A DNA stretch of 64,000 nucleotides, from positions 1 through 64,000 of the forward strand of contig DJVU01000082.1 of NCBI GenBank assembly GCA_002441345.1. The letters are read 5' to 3'. This DNA comes from Bacteroidales bacterium UBA6248 (lineage in GTDB: Bacteria > Bacteroidota > Bacteroidia > Bacteroidales > Lentimicrobiaceae). The stretch's first letter is position 1. Every line of letters starts with the position of its first letter. Positions 1 to 8,793 of this stretch are shown one piece after another. The notes under the pieces were generated by a model. It had not been told where the DNA came from and searched no databases. It saw only the letters and a program-made list of their open reading frames with translations. Position numbers and translations under genes: made by a program.

Positions 1-979
1 AGAAATCGCAACTGCCGAAGGTGCGAGCCGGAATATTATCGTTCAGCCAGTTAAAATAGAAACTGTCGCCAACAATAAGAACATCGGTACCCGAAGGTGC
101 CTGATGCTCAAATTCCAGGTCGAACGAGGCTGTTGCCGGCTGGCGGACAGGGAAAACCAGATTCATGGCCAGGCCTATGTCGTAATCGGGGTGACGAATG
201 GTGTCACCGGGTCTCAGGCGGGTAATTACCGGTTTTGGGAAGGCTTTGCCCGTGAGTCTGCTCAGATAAGCCATGGTGGTGTCGGCAGCCAGTGCTGCCC
301 CGTAATAACTCCAGTGTGTTCCGCATTGCGGAAACAGGGGATACGAAGCATTGCTGCGTATCAAACGGAAATAGGCATTCAGATCAAGGATATTCACCCC
401 TTTCTGCTGAAACTGCCGGAGCATCGTTTCGTAATTGCTGATGCCGTGTGCTGGTTTGCGGTATTTTCGCGGCCATTTTTCAGGATAGAATTCTGCTTTA
501 CCTGGCTCGAATATTACTGCCAGATGTTTGCCCATAGATTTCAGGGTGTCCTGAACGGCTTTCAGCTGCTCGGCTTTCCTGATCCAGATGCTGTCCCCTG
601 CATAGTAAATACCCGTTGCCTCTTTCAGGTAGTCCTCTTCAAACAGTTCCAGATCTTCACCTATAATAACACCTTCAGCATTCGACTCGTTGAATATGCT
701 GAAATCAAGCTGGTTATTTATTCTTACCAGCGGATTGCGAAAACCGATATGATGTTCCAGACGGTTGTTGAACTCTTCCTGAAAACTGCCGTCAAGCCAG
801 CTTCTGCGGGTAAACTCCTGAAATGAGGGCTTGCCTGCATCCTGGAAAGCACCGTTCAGCGGTTCCTCGGGCAGCAGACTGAAGCGTGCCTGAATGGCAG
901 GCATGACCATTAGTGCCATCAGAACGAAAAATACGATCCGCTTCACATACCGGTCATGATTTTCAGGATTTTTTCCCAT
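1..979 (-). CDS. AlgX/AlgJ-like SGNH (DHHW-type) protein, C-terminus outside window
   Basis: The reading frame is open from an ATG at 979 to the left edge, so only the first 326 residues are visible. The N-terminus (MGKNPENHDRYVKR) is followed by a hydrophobic stretch at about residues 14-28, which fits a signal anchor or signal peptide. A G-T-H-W-S-Y-Y-G motif lies near residue 220 and a G-D-S-F-Y-F motif near residue 303. In the AlgX/AlgJ/DHHW families of alginate or exopolysaccharide O-acetyltransferases these positions hold the catalytic D-x-H and the nucleophilic serine of the SGNH fold. Here Gly stands where the Asp of D-x-H is expected. Such proteins usually work with an MBOAT acyl donor protein, which would lie outside the window. 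The ATG at 979 was preferred to an in-frame GTG at 946 because it gives a normal basic N-terminus before the hydrophobic segment. The substrate is unknown. Confidence 0.7.
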   Translation of the reverse strand, partial: MGKNPENHDRYVKRIVFFVLMALMVMPAIQARFSLLPEEPLNGAFQDAGKPSFQEFTRRSWLDGSFQEEFNNRLEHHIGFRNPLVRINNQLDFSIFNESNAEGVIIGEDLELFEEDYLKEATGIYYAGDSIWIRKAEQLKAVQDTLKSMGKHLAVIFEPGKAEFYPEKWPRKYRKPAHGISNYETMLRQFQQKGVNILDLNAYFRLIRSNASYPLFPQCGTHWSYYGAALAADTTMAYLSRLTGKAFPKPVITRLRPGDTIRHPDYDIGLAMNLVFPVRQPATASFDLEFEHQAPSGTDVLIVGDSFYFNWLNDNIPARTFGSCDF

Positions 980-1059
980 GCGAGGATGATTTTCAGTCAG
1001 GGTGCATATTCCGGCCGGATAATAAACCGGCATAAGAGATTGATGTCGCCTTGCAGAGG

Positions 1060-1067
1060 CAAATTTA
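1060..1067 (-). promoter_or_regulatory. Candidate -7 element upstream of AlgX/AlgJ-like gene
   Basis: The minus strand reads TAAATTTG, an exact match to the Bacteroidota -7 consensus TAnnTTTG, about 80 bases before the ATG at 979. No TTG -33 element is seen at the usual 17-23 base spacing, so the call is tentative. Confidence 0.33.
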
Positions 1068-1149
1068 AACAATTTATTTACTGCCAGGTGCTATGGTTTC
1101 ACCGGGATGCTGCCGGCATCCTGCATCGGGCTGTCGATTCGCAGCAGGC

Positions 1150-4100
1150 TTATCTGTTTCCGGTCCGGATCAGCTTTTTCACCAGCGTCCCTTCCGCTGA
1201 GCGGAGCATAACCATCCATGTGCCCCTGCTGCCTTCCATTCCGGCAGGTCTGAAGTAGTGCGAGCCTGCCGGAAGGATTCCGGGTATGTCGTGCATATAT
1301 AGTATACGGCCCATCTCATCGGTAATGAGTATCTGAACGGCTGAAGGACGCTTAAGGGTCCAGCTCAGGTTAATCTCCCCGGCAGAAGGATTGGGGTATA
1401 CAGTAAAATTGCCGAACAGGTCAAACTGTCCGGAATTGGCAGTAGCAATGGCGTATGCAGGGAAAATTATGTAATCAAGGTACGCACAGTCATCCCCGTT
1501 TGATACGCTGTAATCTTTTGTATACCTCCACGAGAGAGTGGTAGGCCCTGCAGGCAGCAGAAAGCCCGCCTTCCTCCAGTCAACCTGTCCGGCCCATTTG
1601 CCCAGTTCAACTCCGTTGCTCAGGAAACGCAGATAATCGTAATTTGCTTCTGAACTTACCTTAAACCAGAAGCTTATGCTGTCGGCAAAAGCTACATCCC
1701 AGTCTATCCAGAGGTTCGAAGTCTGGTTGTCGGTTATTACCCCCGATCTGGCACTATGATTGCCTTCCCAGGAATGGCCGTCCATAATTACCCAAGCGGC
1801 ATTGCCTCCGGTTTGCCACTCATACGAACTAAAATTGCCCCTTTCAAAATCTTCGACAATAATACCGGTCAACAGCGGTATGGTCTTCAGATAGTTGAAC
1901 TGGTTGTCGCCGGTAACATTCAGGTTTACCTGAATCATATGGTTGAGGGGTGTTTCATGACTTAAAGCCACCATATAGGTTGTAAGCCAGGTTTCATCCG
2001 GCACAAGAGTGTCATGGGTTTGAGCCGTTCCGCTTATCTGCAGGTACGGATCCCAGGTGCTGAGTGTGGCAAGGGCATTACGGAGTTTCGCACCTCCGGC
2101 ATTGGTCAGACTCAGGCGCAGAAGCGCATTTTCTCCAGGCTCAAGTATGCCGTTGTTGCCATCGTAAACCTCAAGCCCGCTGATGCTGATGACAGGTCTG
2201 TAAGCCATAAGCTTTGCCTGTCTCGACCAATTGCCGCCGGCGGCCTGAGCTGCAATGATAAAGGTTGAAAGGTGTTCATTCTGTATGTTTACGCTGGCAT
2301 TAAAGGTAAATGCGTCGTCAATATATACGGTTTCACCGGGTTGTATTACTGGCGTGTAGGCGATGGCAGAGGTGATGGTGTAACGGGGATCAAGGGTGGT
2401 TAAGCTCAGGGTTACGGGTCCTGTTTCAGAGGGGTTGTGATTGGTAACGGAGAGACTCATCGTACAGGTTTCTCCAAATTCAATAATAGAATCCGTTCCG
2501 GCCGTTACGGTATATTCCATTTGCAGGCCTTCGGTTTTAAGGTGCAGGGTGCGGTATGCCCTTATGTTGTTCTTGTCGGTTGCACATATCTTAACCGGCT
2601 GATTGTCGAAAAGCACGGAAGCAGTGCCCGACAATATTCCGCTGCTGTTCAGCTGTATGCCTTTGTGCAGCCGCACAGGCGAAAAACGGATAAACTGATT
2701 CGTGCCGGGTGTAAAGTCCGGATTGTAATCCAGCAGGGTATAGTTTTCGCCATCGCCTGCCGATATGCCCGCCCAGCGTTTGATGTAGGCAGGAGAAACA
2801 AAATCCCCGTAAGTAAATTCAATGGTGCCGTCCGGATAAAGCCGTGCCGTTGCATTAACCGTTCCACCGGTAACCTGCGAGATCGATAGTTTCCAGCGAA
2901 AGGTTACATAGTCGCCGGCATCTTCATACCAGACCCCGTCGCCCTGACCATTGTCGATCAGGAAAGGATTCGACATACAGGGTGCTATCATCGGCTTCTG
3001 CAGGAAGTACGTTCGCCCTTCGATGTAAAAAGGCCAGGGCAGGAGCGTATTCTCGAAAATCAGATACCCGTCGGAAGTTGCATATACTTTGTTATAATCC
3101 TTGCCAAAGTATGGGAATATAAACGGGAGGCTTACGGCTGCCGAACCGTTGCTGTTGTTCGACAGCACCAGTTTCTGCTGGTTGATTTGCGGCATGGTTG
3201 CCGTGGAATCGTGCCGGAGGTAATCTTCGGCAATATGCCAGCGGTAAGGGGGTGTGCCTCCTTCTGCCTGCAGCTGCACGTTGTAACTGGCGTAAAGTTG
3301 CAGAGGAGGAAGGGTATCGGTAAGGATGGCTACGGCGTCGTAGTTAATGGCTGCGTTAATGCTGAGCTTGGTGATTCCGTTGCCCGTCAGGGGAATCCCC
3401 GATACAGGACAATCAATCTGGGTGGTTCCGCTTGTATAATCAACAAGGGCAAAGCTGGTAAGCATCCCGCTGGCTGTCTGTAAAGGATCATTTTCTTCAA
3501 TCATCAGAAAATATCTGGCTTCGGCACCCGGTTCTACAAAAGTTAGCAGAGGATTGAGGTCAAGCCCGAATTCCAGATTTTCGGGATAGGTGTTGCCCTG
3601 CATCGGGTGACAGCCGCCCTGGAAATCAAAAATAGGGAACTGCAGGATATGATCAGGCTCCGAAGCCTGCGGATCAGCAGATACCCCTGCTGTTACCTTC
3701 AACAGACTCCGGCAGGTGTGCGACATATTTACCTTTGCCGTCAGCTGGGGCAAATGGTTGTCCCTGACGTCAATCACCACAACCGCATTGTTCCAGATGC
3801 CGCCCTGCTGAAACAGATCAGCGACCGATTTATACATCATATACGAAAATCCCTGATCTCCCCAGCCGCTGATGGAACCATACGTATTGGCCATCTTGAA
3901 ACCGCCGATTTCCCAGTCGCGCATGTCAACCACTCCGTCGCCGTTGATGTCGGTATCGTTGGTATACATACCGTCGCCGTTGTAATCCCAGCGTATGGAA
4001 TCGTTGAATCCGCATATGGTCATTGAATGGTTGGCCGAGCTGCCCCATGAAGTGATGACATGTTTGCCGGCCTCCGGAGTTCCCTGTGGAAACGTTTGCG

Positions 4101-4767
4101 GAGGATTTGAAAACTGAGCGTAAAAACAGGCAAGTCCTCCCGCCTGTGACCCGTTGCCGTGATCGAAAATCCAGTTCTTCAATGTCTGCAGCCCCTCCGG
4201 AGTGTTCACTTTAATGGTGTATATCTCCGTAACCCGGTTATGCATCGCATTGTAATACTCTGTATACCCGCTCATCCAGCGCGATGGCCCGCCGAGCGAC
4301 ATTCCACCGTAATCCCAGACACTTGGAGTGCCGGCCCTTTTCAGAATCTCGAATGTTTCGTAATAATTTACGCCGGCATCGGCACCTCCATTTACAAAAT
4401 TGTATGCAAAATGCGTGGCAAACTGATTCTGAGGGAGATTTGCCGGAGCCTGCCTCATGAAATCAATCTCGTAGGTAAACATTAATCCGATGCTGCTGGC
4501 CTGTCCGCACTCGAGACCAACCTGTGCTATCAGCGGCCGGAACCAGGGCAGCTGTGAATTGTCAACAACAGAAGGTATCAGCCGTTTTGTAATGGCCGAA
4601 GACATTTCAAGCTCAGGCAGTTGCGACAGCATAAGCGAATCGTAACTGCTCATCAGCGGAAGCTCGGGATTGAGATTCGGAGGGAGCCCCTTTTGCTGGG
4701 CAGTGACAGGGGATGCAAACAGTATGATAACAACTGCGGTGAGGATGGTGAGGGCGGCTTTCTTCAT
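1150..4767 (-). CDS. Secreted papain-fold (clan CA) peptidase-like protein with T9SS type A sorting domain
   Basis: A 1,205-residue protein with a signal peptide (cleavage near residue 23, after VTA). Residues about 70-320 look like a papain-type domain: Gln82 and Cys87 in Q-V-G-L-E-C-G-Q-A-S, His247 in A-N-H-S-M-T, and Asn294 in K-M-A-N-T-Y-G, the expected order for Gln/Cys/His/Asn. Between His and Asn sits an acidic D-x-N-G-D-G stretch followed by D-I-N-G-D-G-V-V-D (261-285), like dockerin or EF-hand calcium loops. Downstream are beta-rich regions, at least two CARDB-like Ig modules (about 740-960), a jelly-roll-like module (about 965-1100, shared with three neighbours), and a C-terminal T9SS sorting domain with Y-P-N-P-S-A-G. 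If Cys87 is aligned with the first Cys of papain CGSCW instead, the nucleophile would be missing, so activity is uncertain. T9SS cargo crosses the outer membrane and is usually anchored or released after removal of the C-terminal domain. Confidence 0.75.
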   Translation of the reverse strand: MKKAALTILTAVVIILFASPVTAQQKGLPPNLNPELPLMSSYDSLMLSQLPELEMSSAITKRLIPSVVDNSQLPWFRPLIAQVGLECGQASSIGLMFTYEIDFMRQAPANLPQNQFATHFAYNFVNGGADAGVNYYETFEILKRAGTPSVWDYGGMSLGGPSRWMSGYTEYYNAMHNRVTEIYTIKVNTPEGLQTLKNWIFDHGNGSQAGGLACFYAQFSNPPQTFPQGTPEAGKHVITSWGSSANHSMTICGFNDSIRWDYNGDGMYTNDTDINGDGVVDMRDWEIGGFKMANTYGSISGWGDQGFSYMMYKSVADLFQQGGIWNNAVVVIDVRDNHLPQLTAKVNMSHTCRSLLKVTAGVSADPQASEPDHILQFPIFDFQGGCHPMQGNTYPENLEFGLDLNPLLTFVEPGAEARYFLMIEENDPLQTASGMLTSFALVDYTSGTTQIDCPVSGIPLTGNGITKLSINAAINYDAVAILTDTLPPLQLYASYNVQLQAEGGTPPYRWHIAEDYLRHDSTATMPQINQQKLVLSNNSNGSAAVSLPFIFPYFGKDYNKVYATSDGYLIFENTLLPWPFYIEGRTYFLQKPMIAPCMSNPFLIDNGQGDGVWYEDAGDYVTFRWKLSISQVTGGTVNATARLYPDGTIEFTYGDFVSPAYIKRWAGISAGDGENYTLLDYNPDFTPGTNQFIRFSPVRLHKGIQLNSSGILSGTASVLFDNQPVKICATDKNNIRAYRTLHLKTEGLQMEYTVTAGTDSIIEFGETCTMSLSVTNHNPSETGPVTLSLTTLDPRYTITSAIAYTPVIQPGETVYIDDAFTFNASVNIQNEHLSTFIIAAQAAGGNWSRQAKLMAYRPVISISGLEVYDGNNGILEPGENALLRLSLTNAGGAKLRNALATLSTWDPYLQISGTAQTHDTLVPDETWLTTYMVALSHETPLNHMIQVNLNVTGDNQFNYLKTIPLLTGIIVEDFERGNFSSYEWQTGGNAAWVIMDGHSWEGNHSARSGVITDNQTSNLWIDWDVAFADSISFWFKVSSEANYDYLRFLSNGVELGKWAGQVDWRKAGFLLPAGPTTLSWRYTKDYSVSNGDDCAYLDYIIFPAYAIATANSGQFDLFGNFTVYPNPSAGEINLSWTLKRPSAVQILITDEMGRILYMHDIPGILPAGSHYFRPAGMEGSRGTWMVMLRSAEGTLVKKLIRTGNR

Positions 4768-4850
4768 GGGTCAATGGAAAATGAAGCGTGAAAATAATAA
4801 ATAAGCAGACTCATATTTAATTCATCCTAATTTTCATGTCGGAGTTTTGT

Positions 4851-4858
4851 CAAAAATA
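4851..4858 (-). promoter_or_regulatory. Candidate -7 element for papain-fold protein gene
   Basis: The minus strand reads TATTTTTG (TAnnTTTG consensus), about 84 bases before the ATG at 4767. It lies downstream of the terminator of the preceding gene, so it is well placed to start a new transcript. A -33 element is not clear. Confidence 0.35.
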
Positions 4859-4887
4859 TTGCTTACGGGCCGGGGATATTTAAAAAT

Positions 4888-4908
4888 GGCCCGCCATTAC
4901 AGCGGGCC
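4888..4908 (-). terminator. Rho-independent terminator of C25 peptidase gene
   Basis: A 7-bp GC stem (GGCCCGC / GCGGGCC) with a 7-base loop, followed on the minus strand by ATTTTTA. It lies 47 bases after the stop of the C25 peptidase gene that ends at 4955. Confidence 0.75.
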
Positions 4909-4954
4909 AGGCATTACCCCTAAGAATCCGGCAGATTAGTGTGCTGAACCCAAA

Positions 4955-7900
4955 CTAAATAGTCTTTATAAATTTGCCGTTGGTTATTCCCTGGCCGTCC
5001 TCTACCCTTATAAGGTAAACTCCGCTCATCAGGCTTCCAACGGGAATCTCATTTTTGAACGAGGCCGTGGTTTCGCTCTCCATCATCAGCTGACCCGATA
5101 CATTATAAATCTGTATTTTTAAGCGTGATCCGATGTTCTGATCGAGATTGAAGGATATCATATCCACAGCAGGATTAGGATATACCTGAAGCTGCTTCAG
5201 ATTTTCACTGCGTTCTCCGGAAGCCAGCATAACCCTGAAAGAAACGGAACTGCTGCAGCCGCTCCCGTTTTCGGCACTCAGCGTAAAGAGATTCTCTCCC
5301 GGTTTAAGGTCAGCGGCTTTTATAACAAACGTTGTTCCCGTCTGATTCATAGGAGAAAGCGAATATTGTCCTGTTCCGTTGCCGGGAAGTTCGATCACCA
5401 GCTGCTCTCCGTGATACAAAATGGTATCTCTGACTGCCGGGATTTCCGGAAGTGCATCGAAATGGATGGTGACATCCCGCATCACCGGATTGCAGAAGTC
5501 GTTGCTATAGACCTTCAGCAGCAGGGATGCACTGCCGGCAGCCAGCTCATCGGCTGTGGGGAGGTATACGGTTGCCGGGGCACTGCTGTCGAGGAAACTT
5601 CCCGATCCGTTGCTGCTCCACTCAATACGGCGGTGGTTACGGATAAACGCGCTGAGATTGATGCTGCTTACCGGGCATGCCGTAATGTCGGAAACCGTAA
5701 CAACAGGCTCATTGTTTTCAGGAAGGTAAATATTGTCGATCCATGCAGCATCTTCGCCAAGTGAGAGGCTGTCGTTTTTTTCGTAAATCCATTCAATTGT
5801 ATGATCCCCGGCCTCAATGGGGAAAGTTACACTGGTCCAGCCTGCAGTTCCGCTCCATTCGCCGGTCAGTATACCGTCAATATACAGTTTCAGCCTGTCG
5901 GCCGATTGCTCGGATGATATCCTGAAGGAGAATCCCAGCATATCGCAGGTGGTGGTTGTACAGGAATATGCCAGGCGGCTCTGCTCTCCGTCGCGGATTT
6001 GTCCCGACCGCAGAGAGTATTGTCCTTCAAAAGCGTTATTTCCGTCGATAAACCAGGCGCTGTTGCTCGTATTGTCCCAGTTGCTCCTGGGGAATCCCTG
6101 GCTTTCGAAGTCTTCGTCCGGCGGAGTTATGGTTGTAAATGTAAAGGTTTCGCTTTCAGCCATTCCCGATTGATTATAGGAGCGAACCTTCCAGGAATAG
6201 GTTTTATTGTATTCCAATGGAGCTGACAGGGTCAGGCCTGTGCTGAAGCTTATCAGACCCGACGATTTCCATTCCGTAACCGGGCCTTCTTCAATCAGTA
6301 CTTCGAAGAATTCAGGGGTAGTGCCTCCTGTAGTCTCCCACTGAAGTGCAGTGCCGGGTTCAACTTTTCCTGAGTGGTTCAGGGGAAAGGGGTTTACAGC
6401 AATGGCTGGCAGTGGTGTAAGAGTGATTTCGGCGACGTACGCTTTATGGTTGAAGGAAGTAATGGTAAGTGTGAGTGATTCTGCCGCCGGAAGATCAGAC
6501 AGCGGGATAACCGCCAGTCCTTCTTCGGCTCTGGCTGCACCAAGCAGACTTCCCGAATGCGTGATGCAGGCCAGAGCGTCAGAATTAGCAGGCAATTTTA
6601 CCACAAACTCCCGCGCATCACGACCGATTACCGGTTGATGATGAGCGCGAATGTCCTCCGGTGCTGCCGTACGGATCAGCAGGGAGGGATCACCAAAAAT
6701 TGCCCAGGTATCGGTAACACGATAGCCCCCCGGGCCATATTTATCGTTCATTTTCATGCATCCGCTCATGGATACTCCGCCGAATGTGCGGGTGGTAACC
6801 TGTCCCCTGCGGCCTGCAAGAATATATCCTATTTCATCCTGTGCCTCCATGGGAGGATACCAGCTCTGAGCACTGGTCGACATCATTGCGGCTACGGCTC
6901 CGCTGGGCTTTCCGTTGCTTTCAGCCCTGAGCCATGCCTCGGCCAGACTGGTGGTGGTAACGAAATCGCCCGTACTGCATCCGGCCGACCAGATTACAGG
7001 ATGTGTAATGGTGTTTGAAAGAGCTTTTGCATGCTGCACGGCAAATCCACTCGTGGTAAAACGGGAAGAGGATCCGTGTCCGATGTACATGATTGTACCT
7101 GCACCTGCTGCAACAGCCGTTGTAACATCAGCCGGAGCCGGATTACCGGGAGCGTCGGACTGTCCATGACTTCCGTCGTACAGCTCGGTAAATGCGGAAT
7201 ACCCGCTTTCTGTCAGCAGTGAACCGATATTGCGTAAATGCTGATAATCGTACTCTCCGTCGTCGCCCGGGCCCTGTTCGCTGGCAATACCCAAAAAACG
7301 ACCGTAGGATTCAGCTCCCTGTCCCGTCTTCTCATACGCAATGCTGCGTTCAATCATAATTTTCAGCTGCGCTTCCGTTTCGGCAGGGAAACGTCCGACA
7401 AGAATCTCGGGATAGTGATCGTCGCCTTCGAGGTAAGCGTACATGTTGTCGCTGGCTCCCTTCTCTGCCTGCATAGCCGGAATAATGTCTGCATCACCGG
7501 CCAGCAGCAGATACGTAAGGTTGTTGTTTTTGTAAAATTCAGCGATGAAGTTTTTCAGTTCCTCCGCTGTACGAAATGACGTTGCATCGGCAAGGGTGCA
7601 GCGTATTCCGGTTTGTGCCTTCCATTCCGTAAAGGGACGAAGCGTTTCGAAAAATGAGGGAGGGCTGATGATTAGCATCCCGCCGCCCTCATCAACGGGA
7701 GTGTAGCGGCTGTTGTTGCTGTAATTGAGGAAATGCGATGACAGCAGTGCGCTTATTCCGCTTCCCTGCTGTGAACCGGGCTGTTGTCCGGTAATTTCAT
7801 TGGCTCCTTTTTCTTCTGTTGTTGCAACAGTGAAAACAATGGAATGATAAATCCTCAGGGTACGGGTTATCGGGTTGTACTGCAGCGGATACACCTGTAC

Positions 7901-8416
7901 GGCAAGTCCGCGTGTTCCGGTTACAATATAAGGTGTTCCGGCGGAAGCCAGTGCGCCCGGATAAAATTCATTATTACTGTAAATGGCTTTTCGCACATTC
8001 CGCGTCAGGCGGCGGCGGTGCGTTTCTCCGGGATCGCCGGAGGCGGGCTCTATAAAGTAATTTTCGTAATCGGTGTATTCGCTGCCCGTAAGTGTAATTA
8101 CCGGATTGCCTGTTCCGGGGATCTGAAGACTGACTGTAAGATGCTGAAGCGAAGGCTTGCCGGCTTCCATTTCTTTAACTCCTTCCGGTAGAAGAATATG
8201 ACCTGAAAATCCCTCTTCAGTAAGAATGCCCTGCCTGAAGAATCCTCCCAGACTAAGCCGGACTTCCGTAACACCCTGCGATGCAGAAGTTACCTCTGTG
8301 CGGGCTGTGGCTGGAATGTCAGATTCCACTGATATCCATTCCTGTGCGGATACACGTATTGTAAATTGAAGAAGAATTATATTCAGAAAGAGAAAGGCTC
8401 TTTTCATAGCGGCCAT
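4955..8416 (-). CDS. Gingipain-like C25 cysteine peptidase, T9SS cargo
   Basis: A 1,153-residue protein: signal peptide (residues 1-24, cut after VSA), an N-terminal prodomain-like region (about 25-240), and a C25 catalytic domain (about 240-590). The catalytic dyad is visible as His447 in I-M-Y-I-G-H-G-S and Cys480 in W-S-A-G-C-S-T-G-D-F, matching the gingipain H-G and C-x-x-G-D-F patterns. Next come Ig-like modules, a jelly-roll-like module (about 767-901) shared with three neighbouring proteins, one SprB-like Ig/PKD module, and a type A T9SS sorting domain with V-Y-P-N-P-A-V-D (last 75 residues or so). Family members are secreted endopeptidases; Arg or Lys specificity cannot be read here. 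Met4 is an equally possible start. It is followed by a clear terminator and appears monocistronic. Confidence 0.88.
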   Translation of the reverse strand: MAAMKRAFLFLNIILLQFTIRVSAQEWISVESDIPATARTEVTSASQGVTEVRLSLGGFFRQGILTEEGFSGHILLPEGVKEMEAGKPSLQHLTVSLQIPGTGNPVITLTGSEYTDYENYFIEPASGDPGETHRRRLTRNVRKAIYSNNEFYPGALASAGTPYIVTGTRGLAVQVYPLQYNPITRTLRIYHSIVFTVATTEEKGANEITGQQPGSQQGSGISALLSSHFLNYSNNSRYTPVDEGGGMLIISPPSFFETLRPFTEWKAQTGIRCTLADATSFRTAEELKNFIAEFYKNNNLTYLLLAGDADIIPAMQAEKGASDNMYAYLEGDDHYPEILVGRFPAETEAQLKIMIERSIAYEKTGQGAESYGRFLGIASEQGPGDDGEYDYQHLRNIGSLLTESGYSAFTELYDGSHGQSDAPGNPAPADVTTAVAAGAGTIMYIGHGSSSRFTTSGFAVQHAKALSNTITHPVIWSAGCSTGDFVTTTSLAEAWLRAESNGKPSGAVAAMMSTSAQSWYPPMEAQDEIGYILAGRRGQVTTRTFGGVSMSGCMKMNDKYGPGGYRVTDTWAIFGDPSLLIRTAAPEDIRAHHQPVIGRDAREFVVKLPANSDALACITHSGSLLGAARAEEGLAVIPLSDLPAAESLTLTITSFNHKAYVAEITLTPLPAIAVNPFPLNHSGKVEPGTALQWETTGGTTPEFFEVLIEEGPVTEWKSSGLISFSTGLTLSAPLEYNKTYSWKVRSYNQSGMAESETFTFTTITPPDEDFESQGFPRSNWDNTSNSAWFIDGNNAFEGQYSLRSGQIRDGEQSRLAYSCTTTTCDMLGFSFRISSEQSADRLKLYIDGILTGEWSGTAGWTSVTFPIEAGDHTIEWIYEKNDSLSLGEDAAWIDNIYLPENNEPVVTVSDITACPVSSINLSAFIRNHRRIEWSSNGSGSFLDSSAPATVYLPTADELAAGSASLLLKVYSNDFCNPVMRDVTIHFDALPEIPAVRDTILYHGEQLVIELPGNGTGQYSLSPMNQTGTTFVIKAADLKPGENLFTLSAENGSGCSSSVSFRVMLASGERSENLKQLQVYPNPAVDMISFNLDQNIGSRLKIQIYNVSGQLMMESETTASFKNEIPVGSLMSGVYLIRVEDGQGITNGKFIKTI

Positions 8417-8793
8417 TGGTTTTGGGCTGTGATTGCCCGCCCCATAGGCAATGGCTGTTCCGGTATTTCAAATTGTTTTTGATAGTGTAAACAGAATAAA
8501 TTTTAAAATTCATAAATAAATGAAAAACAGGTAATAACATCTAATTTAATTCAAGTAAGTGTAATAATTAAAAGTGAAATTTAAACGGATGTGAAAAACA
8601 ACCTCCTTAAAACACACATAAAAGCGCACAATTGTGCGCTGTTTTGCGGTTTTAAGAGCTGATTAGTTTGAGCGGTGACTGCTGAATGCAGTTTCAGATC
8701 CGGCGGGATTTTAAGGCAACCCGATCCGCTGCCTTAGCGGGAAGGGAGGGCGGATTAAATTATATTATTCTGCAGGAGTAATGAAGGATGCAA
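8417..8793. other. 377-bp intergenic region between C25 gene and response regulator gene
   Basis: The right part holds the 18-bp palindrome listed separately and the 3' flank of the response regulator gene. The left part (about 8460-8600) is AT-rich and should contain the promoter of the C25 gene starting at 8416. No exact TAnnTTTG match and no sigma-54 -24/-12 element (GG-N10-GC) were seen. No convincing ORF was found. Confidence 0.5.
8623..8640. terminator. Perfect 18-bp palindrome, likely bidirectional terminator or operator
   Basis: AGCGCACAATTGTGCGCT is fully self-complementary. On the minus strand it is followed by TTTATG and on the plus strand by GTTTTGCGG. It lies about 155 bases after the stop of the NtrC-type gene, so it may end that transcript. 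A perfect palindrome of this size could equally be a dimeric regulator site. Confidence 0.45.

Noticed and set aside
104..826. Long plus-strand reading frame opposite the AlgX/AlgJ-like gene
   Set aside because: The minus strand frame contains the recognisable G-T-H-W and G-D-S-F motifs and a signal segment. The plus frame has no family features and odd composition.
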